A program made the translations under genes and the position numbers. From NCBI RefSeq assembly GCF_934754935.1, contig NZ_CAKVJB010000025.1:1-37125 (forward strand): a stretch of DNA of 37,125 nt. The letters are read 5' to 3'. Positions 1-8,390 of the stretch are shown one piece after another. A model generated the notes under the pieces. That model was not told the DNA's origin. It saw only the letters and a program-made list of their open reading frames with translations, and made no database searches. The number at the start of each line of letters is the position of its first letter. Positions within the stretch are counted from its first letter, which is position 1. This DNA is from an uncultured Holdemanella sp. Its GTDB lineage: Bacteria; Bacillota_I; Bacilli_A; Erysipelotrichales; Erysipelotrichaceae.

Positions 1-27
1 AATTACAAGCTATAAAACAAAAAGAGA

Positions 28-40
28 GGAGCTGAACTCC
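28..40 (-). terminator. weak hairpin after the secretion operon
   Basis: Read on the minus strand, a short GC-rich stem (GGAG with CTCC, extendable by a G-T pair, three-base loop) is followed by a T-rich run. It lies just after the stop codon of the DUF4176 gene, where the operon would be expected to end. The stem is only 4-5 pairs, so it may be a weak terminator or chance. Confidence 0.35.
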
Positions 41-58
41 ATAAGCGATAAAATTCAC

Positions 59-340
59 TTACTCGTTACAGCCCCTCATTTTTTTCATCATTTTATCTAA
101 TTCAAAACGAAAATTGAACTCTTCTATATCCTGCAATCCAATATAGTAAAGACAATCAATATCTTCATGATCAAATACGTAACAACTATCCTTATCCATA
201 TAGCCTTCTGGCCATAGACATCCTGCATAATCATACACTTTCTTTGTCCTTACATTTTGTTGAAGACGCCCAATGATCATTAATTTTTTAGTTCCCTCTT
301 TTAAAGTCACTACACTTCCAATTGGTAATAAGTCTTTCAT
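59..340 (-). CDS. DUF4176 protein, likely T7SS substrate chaperone
   Basis: This 93-residue protein opens with KDLLPIGSVVTLKEGTKKLM and then MIIGR, the hallmark start of the DUF4176 family. Family knowledge: DUF4176 proteins (EsaE of Staphylococcus, Lcp-type proteins of Streptococcus) bind type VII toxins and bring them to the EssC ATPase. It is cytosolic, with no signal peptide or membrane segment. It is the last gene of the secretion operon and starts 10 bases after the stop of the beta-rich candidate substrate, with an AGGAGG-like ribosome site (plus-strand cctcct near 346-351). Its place directly behind that gene suggests it serves that protein. Family assignment is by recognition; the partner is inferred. 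Confidence 0.8.
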   Translation of the reverse strand: MKDLLPIGSVVTLKEGTKKLMIIGRLQQNVRTKKVYDYAGCLWPEGYMDKDSCYVFDHEDIDCLYYIGLQDIEEFNFRFELDKMMKKMRGCNE

Positions 341-350
341 TTAACCTCCT

Positions 351-1145
351 TTAATAACTCACATTGATCTTAAAGCCCAGCCCCGCAATAAAGCCAAGCT
401 TCGATCCGATTTCCCACTCTCTATTTGAAAAATGATATGAAAAGTTTGCCTCAGCACTTCCAACACTTCCTTGTGCCGTTAAAGTTACTTTTGCACCAAG
501 AATATTTAAAACACAACGCGTTTCTCCTCTTAATGCCGCTACTCCAACACCCGCCTCAAAAGACTGTTCTTTTTTAGAAAATACAGCCTTACAATTCGCA
601 TACGCCACACCAACTTGTCCAGTTGCACGAGCACTCGCATATACTTTAGAATTACCAACACGCGCATTCACTGTTGATGAGAATAATGCCGCATTCGCTT
701 CACCTTGTAATACAATCCTCGGATCAAATTTTTTGTTTTTCCATAATCGAGCACTGATGCTCGATTTGATTTCTCCATCTAATATAGTCGCATTGGCTCC
801 AATATGAAAATAATCCCTTGTATAGTTTTTATTCCATTCCTTTAAAGATGCTGTATATTTGATTGAACCATAAGAATAGCGACTTTGTTTCGTAAGTTGC
901 GAAACCAAATTCAAATTTACATACTTAGTAAAATTATGTTTGCCAGGCTGAAACAACATTTGTTTGTTTTCCGTAGTCTCAATTAAACTTGCACTTTTCG
1001 ATAAGTAATTCGAAATATCCATAATTTCTTTTGCGATACGATTCTGCCTTTCTTTTAATACAGGATCCTGAAAAACAATACTTCTTGATGCGAGCGAATT
1101 AAATTGGACACTTAAATTTTTACAAGAAAAACTATCGGCTTTCAC
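351..1145 (-). CDS. beta-rich candidate type VII substrate
   Basis: A protein of 264 residues with no signal peptide. Residues 1-60 look helical; roughly 100-264 are a run of alternating small (Ala, Gly, Ser) and polar residues (for example ARATGQVGVAYANCKAVF) ending in GFIAGLGFKINVSY. This resembles the Ala/Gly-rich beta-repeat tails found in many WXG100/LXG-associated proteins of Firmicutes (recalled, not searched). There is no LXG domain and no toxin motif that I recognise. The start is GTG at 1145: an in-frame TAA lies two codons upstream and no good ribosome site is visible, but the gene overlaps the end of the 57-residue gene by 14 bases, so translational coupling is likely. Wedged between WXG100-type genes and a DUF4176 gene, it is best read as the secreted cargo. 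Confidence 0.65.
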   Translation of the reverse strand: MKADSFSCKNLSVQFNSLASRSIVFQDPVLKERQNRIAKEIMDISNYLSKSASLIETTENKQMLFQPGKHNFTKYVNLNLVSQLTKQSRYSYGSIKYTASLKEWNKNYTRDYFHIGANATILDGEIKSSISARLWKNKKFDPRIVLQGEANAALFSSTVNARVGNSKVYASARATGQVGVAYANCKAVFSKKEQSFEAGVGVAALRGETRCVLNILGAKVTLTAQGSVGSAEANFSYHFSNREWEIGSKLGFIAGLGFKINVSY

Positions 1146-1305
1146 GATTTAAAATTTCCTGTTTCTGTATCTGAATCAAATATTGAATTCGCGATACCTT
1201 TTGATTTACATAGACAAATTCTTCACTCGATACTACATTTTTTGTTTGATTCAAAAGAGAGTTTAAATCATTTGACAATACATTATAGAATTGTATCTCA
1301 TTCAT
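1132..1305 (-). CDS. 57-residue helical protein, possible Lap-type partner
   Basis: A short frame (start MNEIQFYNVLSNDLN, end IQKQEILNRESR) between the second WXG100-type gene and the beta-rich protein. It overlaps the upstream stop by 8 bases and the downstream start by 14, a coupling pattern shared by the rest of the operon, which argues that it is real. The sequence is polar, Gln/Asn-rich and predicted helical, with no WXG motif. Small helical proteins coded next to type VII substrates (LXG-associated proteins, Lap) help to target them; this could be such a partner, or a separated helical N-terminal part of the 264-residue protein. I recognise no family. Confidence 0.6.
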   Translation of the reverse strand: MNEIQFYNVLSNDLNSLLNQTKNVVSSEEFVYVNQKVSRIQYLIQIQKQEILNRESR

Positions 1306-1582
1306 GATGCATCAAATTTTGTTCGTTTTCCTGATATAGATTTGCGGTTTGATGTAAATATGTAGAAAAACGCGTTAATGTTTCCAAATACGACATCATG
1401 GCAGGATTTAATGTTTGAAACTGTTCCATAAAATATTTAGATGCTGGAGACTGCCAAATCGATTCCACATAATACATCTTAGATTCAATTTCATTAAATA
1501 CAGTTTTTATCTCATTGGCATACGCATCCACCTGCTTAGAATATGCCATTACATCTTCACTTGATATTTGAATTTGTGCCAT
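1298..1582 (-). CDS. WXG100-like protein (WQS variant)
   Basis: A 94-residue helical hairpin protein, starting MAQIQISSEDVMAYSKQ. The turn reads SIWQSPASKYF near residue 45, a WXS form of the usual W-X-G, flanked by two amphipathic helices. The ATG at 1582 is preferred over that at 1588 because the GGAGG ribosome site sits 7 bases ahead of it. WXG100 proteins are secreted as dimers by EssC and often pair with a second WXG100 or a substrate. It follows the other WXG100 gene closely and precedes the small helical gene. The loss of the turn glycine suggests a substrate-specific partner (Lap-like) rather than the general EsxA, but this is inference. Confidence 0.85.
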   Translation of the reverse strand: MAQIQISSEDVMAYSKQVDAYANEIKTVFNEIESKMYYVESIWQSPASKYFMEQFQTLNPAMMSYLETLTRFSTYLHQTANLYQENEQNLMHHE

Positions 1583-1593
1583 AATCATTCCTC

Positions 1594-1887
1594 CTACAAT
1601 AATAATTTAGCTTGCTGAACACGATCTTGTTGAAGCTGTTCATAAACCGAAGCTGTTTGTTTTAAAACATTACTATATTCTAAAATTACTTGATACATTT
1701 CATTTAGACTGGGTCTAAATTCTTCTAACTGATTTTGAAACGCTAAATGATCCACACCTTGCCAAATACTTTGCATCTGCTCTACTCTCTTATATAAATT
1801 TTGAATTAGATCATTATAGCTATCCGCTTTGTTTTTTACATAGACACTTGCTTGATATACTTCTGAATAATCCACTGAAATTTTCAT
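1594..1887 (-). CDS. WXG100 protein (EsxA-like)
   Basis: A 97-residue protein with the classical WXG100 plan: helix, the turn SIWQGVDHLAFQNQ near residues 40-53 with the W-Q-G motif, then a second helix. There is no signal peptide, as expected for a type VII substrate. A strong ribosome site (GGGAGGT) precedes the ATG at 1887, and the gene starts 3 bases after the EsaB-like gene ends. Type VII WXG100 proteins form four-helix dimers that activate EssC and leave the cell with the machine. Of the two WXG100-type proteins here, this one keeps the canonical motif and is the better candidate for the core EsxA component. Confidence 0.93.
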   Translation of the reverse strand: MKISVDYSEVYQASVYVKNKADSYNDLIQNLYKRVEQMQSIWQGVDHLAFQNQLEEFRPSLNEMYQVILEYSNVLKQTASVYEQLQQDRVQQAKLLL

Positions 1888-1890
1888 TAC

Positions 1891-2097
1891 TTACCTCCCA
1901 TAAATCAACATATCGCAATGCGCAATATGATTCTCTTTAAATGTTTTATTCAAATCCAAAAAACACATAACTGTAACATTAAACACATATCGTACTTCAT
2001 ACGCTAAAAACTCATCAAAAAAATCTTGTACTCGATACGATTCAGAAACAAAAATCATTCTTCGATCAAAAGAAAGATATATACCTATCTCATTCAT
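1891..2097 (-). CDS. EsaB/YukD-like ubiquitin-fold protein
   Basis: A 68-residue protein starting MNEIGIYLSFD and ending with a segment of the form LDLNKTFKENHIAHCDMLIYG. That ending matches the ubiquitin-like pattern in EsaB and YukD, where a L-x-D-x-x-K-T-L-x-E-x-G-I-x-x-G-D-x-L motif closes the fold. A longer reading from 2151 is possible, but the ATG at 2097 overlaps the essC stop by 8 bases and gives the normal EsaB length, so I chose it. EsaB-type proteins are small cytosolic essential parts of T7SSb. Position right after essC and before WXG100 genes supports the call. The sequence is divergent, so a fold prediction would settle it. Confidence 0.7.
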   Translation of the reverse strand: MNEIGIYLSFDRRMIFVSESYRVQDFFDEFLAYEVRYVFNVTVMCFLDLNKTFKENHIAHCDMLIYGR

Positions 2098-5000
2098 GAA
2101 TTCCAATCCCTTCATTTTGATCTTTAAAAAACACACAGTCAAAGCTTTCATAAGGAAGCTTACGCCTTAGTGTATATCCATATTCTTTCAATCCATAGCC
2201 AATCCATACTACTTGCGCCTGGTATAACGCTTTTTGAAACACTTCATTTGTCAATAATTTAAAATCTACACAAACAACATATACATCACTATTAGAATCT
2301 AATTTAGAACTGATCTTAAGATGCGAAAGATTTTCACATATCGGATAAACTCTATCCTTATATTCTTCATGCATATACAAAATATAAAGCTTTCTTTTCT
2401 CATCAATAAATACAGGACGATCACTTTCACTTTCGAAACCAATACAATTTCGTTCTTTTTGATAAGAAAATGATCTACACTCTCTTCTTTCAAGCTTATC
2501 TTCTAATACTCGATTATAAATACATTCTACATATGCATTTTCGTAACATGTCATGTTTAGATAAGAAGGCAAATGGTAGGTGTCAAAATATATTCTTTTA
2601 TCATCTAAACTCTCCACATCAAACACATACTTATTTTGAATCCATTTTAATCGAGAATTTTCATGATCTGTAAAGACAAACGCATACACATTTTCATTCA
2701 ATAAAGATAAATCAAGATTTTCATCTTCAAAAATAATACAAACTCCACTTTGAATCTGATGAAAACACCTAGACTTAAAAAAGCTAAAATCCACATAATC
2801 ATTTAATACATTCGTTCCATACACATAAATGGTTTCATCTTTAAAATAATGTATTAAACTATATACAATATCCATACTCTTCGTATATACAAGCTGTAAA
2901 TGATCAAACACAAGCTCATACTGCTTTTGTATAAAAGGAAGATCTAAAACTCCAAAAACATCTTTAGAAACATTCTTTGGCAATAATACCCATGATCTTT
3001 CTTCCTTTAACACATTGACTTTTTCTTTTAGGACATCCACAACACGTTTACTTACATGTTTTTTAGATTGGATAACTTCTTTTCGCTCATTGATTTCACA
3101 CCATGATCTTTCATCGACATATTTTTGTAGATAAAAACTTCTACATTCCAAACTCTCATTTTTAGTTTGTAGAATCATATCCCCCGGATTCTTTAAAGTA
3201 TAAGCCTTTTCGTTTTGTAGAATCTCACGACTATCCTGCACATTATTCACATGAAAACATGCCTTCCAACTTGTATTTGACATAACTTGATCATCAATCA
3301 CTCCCAGAGGTTTTTGCGTACTCAGAACTAAATGTATCCCTAAAGATCTTCCAATACGTGCAATTTCTTGAAGTTGTGACATGAATTGCGGAAAGCGAAG
3401 CTTTAATTGCGCAAATTCATCCACAAATATCCATAAATGTGAAAGCGTATGCGTTTCATTATAGGCATTGATATCCGATACTTTGGCTTCTAAAAATAAA
3501 CGTTGCCTTTTTTCAAGTTCATAATTCATACTCATAAAGAAACGTTCCATCGATTGTATATCCAGATTTGTGACGATTCCTGCACAATGCGCAAATTCAT
3601 AAAACGGCTGTCCAAAAGCGCCACCTTTAAAATCAATTAATATATATTGAAATTGACTTGGAGTATTATGCCAAATCATCATCATTAGTAAGAAACTTAT
3701 AAATTCACTTTTGCCAAAACCCGTCATCCCCGCAACCAATCCGTGAGATCCATATGTATGAAAATCCATATACACGATTTGATTGGAATCACTCATTCCA
3801 ACGGGAACCTTCATCATATACCGCTCTTTTCGAATTGGCCCATTCTCAATCAACTGTTGATAGAAATCCATATTTTGTGATTTTAAAAGATATCTTTTCT
3901 GATCCTTATTTATATTGGAAATACATATATTTTGAATACAATAGTCATAATGGAAGGATGGTTCTTTCTTTCCCATATAAATCAAACAATAATACGCTTT
4001 GGGTAAACACTTTACATCCGTCGTCACCACAATCACTTCTGAATTCGACTTTTCATTTACTATACAAAATGGATTCAATAAAACATCTCTTATTTCATCA
4101 AAGCCTTGAAGCCACAACCACTTACGCATCGAATTTGAATACCACAAATAGTTTTCAAACAAAACCAAACTATCCTCAATATTCCCCATGATCCAACACA
4201 CTTCGCCTTTTTTTAAGAATATAGGTTGGAGTATTTTGGTATTTAAAGATTCGATCAATTGCTCTCTTTTTTGAATCAAATCATTTAATGCATATTCGTA
4301 AGATACTTCACGATACGAAATATCACACCACTTTGATTTTGTACACCCCACATAAACAACATCCTTTGTTTCATGTTTAAAAGTATCTACATACTTTTGA
4401 ATATATACATTCACTTTCTTTTCAAAATCATGCTTCACTAAATCTTCTTTTTCATACATTCGTTTTAAATACATATCGTACATATCTAAACTTTTCTGAT
4501 TTTCTTTTACACTCAATTTATATTGATAGTTTCGATTATATAAACCATAAATCATAAAAGTTGTAGCCATTGTCAGTGAACTGATCATACTTGTAAGTAG
4601 TGTATCCACTCTTTGTTTTTGAAGATATCCAATCAGAATCGAAGAAATAAAACCAGAACTTGCGATCATACACGATGGACCAATGGCACTAAAAAGACTC
4701 TGCTTACAAACTACACGATGGATTTGAGGCATCTGTATATCCCACTTTTGTAGAGTTGGTAATCGAACATTTAAATTCGATGGATAGAACACTAACTCTT
4801 TCATTGTTAGATCCTTATTTTCAAAAGGATTATCTACCATATCTATAAGTAGATACTTTTTAAAATAAATCATACGGATATTCGCAATCACGATTTCATC
4901 CTGAATACTTAACTGAGTTGAATGTACACGCTTTGAATTCACATATGTACCATTTAAACTATCTAAATCTGTCAATACATCCTTTTCAATTTTAAAATGA

Positions 5001-5290
5001 AGCCTTGATACTCCACTTACACACAACGAAACATCGCATAAATCGCTTCTTCCCACTTGAATAGAATTCGCTATTGGAAAATGACATTGTGTACTTTGTT
5101 TTTCATCAAGAACGAAAGTTGTATGATCCAAAATACAAGATTCATTGAAGCGTAATACTTTTTTATTTTGTTTGTAAAAAATACAAATTCCATTTGTCCT
5201 TTTCTCAAACCGAAAACCTTCATATTCATGAATAGAATCTACATCAAACCACTCACAATAATTCTTTGTATATATCCATAACTTGATCAT
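2090..5290 (-). CDS. essC: EssC-like FtsK/SpoIIIE ATPase with FHA domain
   Basis: This is the motor of the type VII secretion machine, 1066 residues. In order: a degenerate N-terminal FHA-like region (1-60); an FHA domain (about 75-145, with VGRSDLCDVSL, SRLH and LNGTYVNSK); two membrane segments (about 200-222 and 230-252); a linker; and an FtsK/SpoIIIE ATPase with Walker A GMTGFGKS at 521-528, LIDFKGG at 551-557, Walker B LWIFVDEF at 619-626 and LSTQKP at 656-661. Beyond about 740 the rest looks like a second RecA-type fold but has no P-loop. Known EssC proteins are near 1480 residues with three ATPase modules; this one is about 400 shorter. The start overlaps the preceding stop by 4 bases (ATGA). 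Membrane-bound, facing the cytosol. Confidence 0.92.
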   Translation of the reverse strand: MIKLWIYTKNYCEWFDVDSIHEYEGFRFEKRTNGICIFYKQNKKVLRFNESCILDHTTFVLDEKQSTQCHFPIANSIQVGRSDLCDVSLCVSGVSRLHFKIEKDVLTDLDSLNGTYVNSKRVHSTQLSIQDEIVIANIRMIYFKKYLLIDMVDNPFENKDLTMKELVFYPSNLNVRLPTLQKWDIQMPQIHRVVCKQSLFSAIGPSCMIASSGFISSILIGYLQKQRVDTLLTSMISSLTMATTFMIYGLYNRNYQYKLSVKENQKSLDMYDMYLKRMYEKEDLVKHDFEKKVNVYIQKYVDTFKHETKDVVYVGCTKSKWCDISYREVSYEYALNDLIQKREQLIESLNTKILQPIFLKKGEVCWIMGNIEDSLVLFENYLWYSNSMRKWLWLQGFDEIRDVLLNPFCIVNEKSNSEVIVVTTDVKCLPKAYYCLIYMGKKEPSFHYDYCIQNICISNINKDQKRYLLKSQNMDFYQQLIENGPIRKERYMMKVPVGMSDSNQIVYMDFHTYGSHGLVAGMTGFGKSEFISFLLMMMIWHNTPSQFQYILIDFKGGAFGQPFYEFAHCAGIVTNLDIQSMERFFMSMNYELEKRQRLFLEAKVSDINAYNETHTLSHLWIFVDEFAQLKLRFPQFMSQLQEIARIGRSLGIHLVLSTQKPLGVIDDQVMSNTSWKACFHVNNVQDSREILQNEKAYTLKNPGDMILQTKNESLECRSFYLQKYVDERSWCEINERKEVIQSKKHVSKRVVDVLKEKVNVLKEERSWVLLPKNVSKDVFGVLDLPFIQKQYELVFDHLQLVYTKSMDIVYSLIHYFKDETIYVYGTNVLNDYVDFSFFKSRCFHQIQSGVCIIFEDENLDLSLLNENVYAFVFTDHENSRLKWIQNKYVFDVESLDDKRIYFDTYHLPSYLNMTCYENAYVECIYNRVLEDKLERRECRSFSYQKERNCIGFESESDRPVFIDEKRKLYILYMHEEYKDRVYPICENLSHLKISSKLDSNSDVYVVCVDFKLLTNEVFQKALYQAQVVWIGYGLKEYGYTLRRKLPYESFDCVFFKDQNEGIGIHE

Positions 5291-7047
5291 AATTTAAAGA
5301 ATCGCTTGATCCATATCCAAAGCTTGTACATAAATGTTTTCTTTATGGCTTGTTTTTTGACTTCTGATTTTTTTATCGTAGTAACACCCGTATCATTTTT
5401 AGCTTTGACTTCAATGGTCGTTTTTGATTTTCTTAATGATATTTCCACAAAATCATGTCCTAATACATCTTTTGAAATCTCAACCTTCTTTCCATTCACC
5501 AAACAAGATTCAATCTGATCTTCAGAATAGATTTGTACTTTATTCTTTTTGCGCACATAATGAATCTTCGGTTTCAATTTTGAAGTTAGTACTTTCGTAT
5601 TTTTTTCTAAGACCAATTCATTCTTTTCATTTACACTCCATATTCGTTCAAATGTTGCCACTTGATCACTACGCAAGATCTGTTCACTTTTCGAAACCAT
5701 TTCTATTTTCTTATCTGGACTAAACACAAATTCATATTCTTTTATTTCAAGATTTGACAATGCATCTGTCGTGTACGTTTTCACTTTTAACACATCATTT
5801 TTAAGCATACGATTGAATACTTTTTCAAGATCCATATCCATCAAGACCCCATTTATGTAATATTCAACACGCATATTTGCGCTATTGTCATCCTTCAAAA
5901 AATCAAACTTAGGTGATTTCTTAATTATTTTTTTATCCAACACCTGTTCATTATTGAGATACAAACTTGTTGATGGAGCCCTCTTATCAATTCGTACAAT
6001 AACCATATCCGTAACCTCATTTCCAAAGGCATCCATGGCATACGCAAAGATTTTATAGAATAAATCTTTATTTTCTACAGCCTTTAAACAAATCTCTTCA
6101 TTAAACGGGTGACGATCTTTGATGCCATCTAGTTCCACATCCACATACGCTTTCTTTATATATGGAACATACCAATTCAAGCCTACAAGCACATCTTCAT
6201 TTGAAACTTTACTTGATGGCTGTAAAGTGATGATAGGCTGAATATTGGAATATACAATCGATCCCTCTAACGCTTTTTTGATTTGAGGATATTCCTTATG
6301 TTCTAGAACAAATGTATACGTTCCATTTGAAGTAAAATCAACCGTTATTGAATCTAGATTTTCTAAATCTAGCGAATAACAGAAATTTTCATCACAATAT
6401 ACCTTCAAGTAAAATGGTGTTTCACAAATTCCATCAAACTTTAGATCCATCTTATTCTCTTTTGTATATAACGTTTCCTTTAACTCGCATTCAGGAAAAA
6501 CAATTGGCAATATATCAATTTTTCGTTCTACCTCATTACCCGCAACATCTCTACAAAGAATTCTTAATATATGATTTTGATTTGTCACATCTAAATCAAA
6601 TTCTTTGCCTTCACAATCCAATTTCTCATCATCTAAATAAACTTCTATACTCTCTATATTTTCTTCTAAGATTTCAACATGTATAGTTTCTTTATTTTCT
6701 AAAGGCAAAACATCCATAATATTATGATCTTTTGCCTTAACTACCACATCCGGAATGGTTGTATCTAAAAGAATTGACTTTTCACCTTGATCTAAGGCAT
6801 AGCCATCTACATCTTTTAATATATAAACAAGTTGTGTAACACCTTCTTTTTGAACATCAATATACGTATGTTCTTGACTTAGATCCACTTGTTTTCCATC
6901 ATAAATAACTAAACTTGAATCCAGGTCTACTTTTTCATCAAAAAACAATTCAATATTTTGACTCGATGAAGCTACACCATTGATAAATGAATTTGTTTCC
7001 TGCCAATATATATAGTCTGTATAAGCTACATCTTGCATCCAGATCAT
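5287..7047 (-). CDS. Ig-like repeat protein of the secretion locus
   Basis: About 586 residues, built from repeated beta-sandwich units recognised by phrases such as LLDTTIPDVVVKAKD, CRDVAGNEVERK, DAFGNEVTDMVIVRIDKRAPS and the like, typical of bacterial Ig-like surface modules. Unusually, it has no signal peptide, no clear membrane helix and no sortase motif; only the last 20 residues form a basic, aromatic tail (FMYKLWIWIKRFFKL). The ATG at 7047 is chosen over a TTG at 7059 because GGAGGAG lies just before it and it overlaps the previous stop by 4 bases. Function unknown. Sitting between the kinase-like gene and essC, it could be an extracellular part or cargo of the machine exported by it, or a cytosolic scaffold. 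I see no EsaA or EssA equivalent that it clearly replaces. Confidence 0.75.
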   Translation of the reverse strand: MIWMQDVAYTDYIYWQETNSFINGVASSSQNIELFFDEKVDLDSSLVIYDGKQVDLSQEHTYIDVQKEGVTQLVYILKDVDGYALDQGEKSILLDTTIPDVVVKAKDHNIMDVLPLENKETIHVEILEENIESIEVYLDDEKLDCEGKEFDLDVTNQNHILRILCRDVAGNEVERKIDILPIVFPECELKETLYTKENKMDLKFDGICETPFYLKVYCDENFCYSLDLENLDSITVDFTSNGTYTFVLEHKEYPQIKKALEGSIVYSNIQPIITLQPSSKVSNEDVLVGLNWYVPYIKKAYVDVELDGIKDRHPFNEEICLKAVENKDLFYKIFAYAMDAFGNEVTDMVIVRIDKRAPSTSLYLNNEQVLDKKIIKKSPKFDFLKDDNSANMRVEYYINGVLMDMDLEKVFNRMLKNDVLKVKTYTTDALSNLEIKEYEFVFSPDKKIEMVSKSEQILRSDQVATFERIWSVNEKNELVLEKNTKVLTSKLKPKIHYVRKKNKVQIYSEDQIESCLVNGKKVEISKDVLGHDFVEISLRKSKTTIEVKAKNDTGVTTIKKSEVKKQAIKKTFMYKLWIWIKRFFKL

Positions 7048-8390
7048 AAACTCCTCCAAAATTCGTAGATTTCATTCCACCGATTACTTTTTAAATGATC
7101 AATAAATACCACAGGTACTTCCATGATTTCACCCTCCTTATTTCGTAATAAAAGTAAATATTCTAAGTAATTACATCCTAAATCTTCAAATTCTTTTGTA
7201 TACTTCAACAGTTGTGATTCATCCACGCTCTCTAACCAAGTATTCACAGGTATCAATGAAATCTTAAACTCTTCATGAATTGCGATTTGTAGACACTGAT
7301 TATATATATCCAGCTTATCCTTTAATAACATGTTGTTTTCTTTTGCCAAAGTCATACAACGATTCACACGATTGGCATTCGGTTTTAAATACATCATCAC
7401 AAAAGCTTCTATTTCAGAATCCTTTTTTAAAGACACATGATCATATACATATTGAATCAATGTCGCATCATTAGTAGATATCGCCTCCTTCATCAAAAAT
7501 ATGGATGCTTGTTCATTTTGGTATACATCATCTAAGATCCAGTCATTTAAAATCCATGTATATAAACGATCTTTTTGATCAGATTCATGATATGCCTTTT
7601 CAAATAAGGCAATATTATGATGATAGTAATAGGCATCAAACACATTTTTTGGACTTGTACTTTTTAAAATTAAGAAGACAGACAGAATACATATAGAAAG
7701 TACAACCAAGATGTGAATGAGTATATGTAAAAGAATCATTGTCTTAAACGTAGATAAACGCGATATTCTTTTTTCTTGTTTTCGATGACATAAATATACG
7801 ATGGGCATCATCCAAAATCCAAAGAGCTCATGTACTAAAGATCCCAGCGCATAGATATCACAACGAACATCTTTTTCGTTGAGATTCATTAATTCGGGGG
7901 CACAATTGGATCTAGATGCCATAATTGCCACTCGTGAATGATTTTCGATACACGCATTAAAATCAATTAAATAAAAACGATTTTGATAATAGATAATATT
8001 CTCTAATTTCAAATCAATATAGAGATAGCCAATCTCATGCAATGCTTGTAAAACAATCAACACATCCCACAACAAGCGATACCTTTTAATTATGCCTTTG
8101 TATTGCTTCATAAATTGTTTGGCATTGATTCCCGGAATATAGGTTTCGACAAAATATTGTCCCATCTCATCTTCAAAACACGTTACTAAACTAGGCGCAA
8201 GGATCGAATTCAATTTTGAAAGCACATCGATTTCGGTTCTAAATTGATGTTTATATCGCTTTGTTTCATAGTTTTGACACATTTTTAAGATATAAATACA
8301 TGCACTTAGTTCATCTTGAATTCGATATACATTTGAATTGTAAGAATCTAAGATCTGATATCGATTATTCTTTAAATTCACATTCAACAT
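7044..8390 (-). CDS. membrane protein kinase-like protein, EssB-like
   Basis: A 448-residue protein with a protein-kinase fold (about 8-195), one membrane helix (about 217-245) and a helical C-terminal region of about 200 residues. This is the plan of EssB/YukC, whose kinase fold is dead. Here many catalytic positions persist: the beta-3 lysine (YILKM, K36), the C-helix glutamate (E53), YIDLKLEN in place of HRDxxxxN (D126, N131), DFN in place of DFG (D143), APE (near 165) and the DIYALG segment. The glycine-rich loop is degenerate. It could be an active Ser/Thr kinase or a recently decayed one. The ATG at 8390 overlaps the FHA gene by 26 bases; TTG 8396 and GTG 8381 are alternatives. Neighbouring FHA domains would be natural readers of its product. 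Confidence 0.8.
   Translation of the reverse strand: MLNVNLKNNRYQILDSYNSNVYRIQDELSACIYILKMCQNYETKRYKHQFRTEIDVLSKLNSILAPSLVTCFEDEMGQYFVETYIPGINAKQFMKQYKGIIKRYRLLWDVLIVLQALHEIGYLYIDLKLENIIYYQNRFYLIDFNACIENHSRVAIMASRSNCAPELMNLNEKDVRCDIYALGSLVHELFGFWMMPIVYLCHRKQEKRISRLSTFKTMILLHILIHILVVLSICILSVFLILKSTSPKNVFDAYYYHHNIALFEKAYHESDQKDRLYTWILNDWILDDVYQNEQASIFLMKEAISTNDATLIQYVYDHVSLKKDSEIEAFVMMYLKPNANRVNRCMTLAKENNMLLKDKLDIYNQCLQIAIHEEFKISLIPVNTWLESVDESQLLKYTKEFEDLGCNYLEYLLLLRNKEGEIMEVPVVFIDHLKSNRWNEIYEFWRSL

Noticed and set aside
351..1145. LXG toxin
   Set aside because: There is no LXG-type N-terminal domain of about 200 helical residues; the helical part is only about 60 residues and no known toxin motif is seen at the end.
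1132..1160. Programmed frameshift fusing the 57-residue frame with the beta-rich protein
   Set aside because: No slippery heptamer in the right register and no following structure that I can see; overlap with reinitiation explains the layout.
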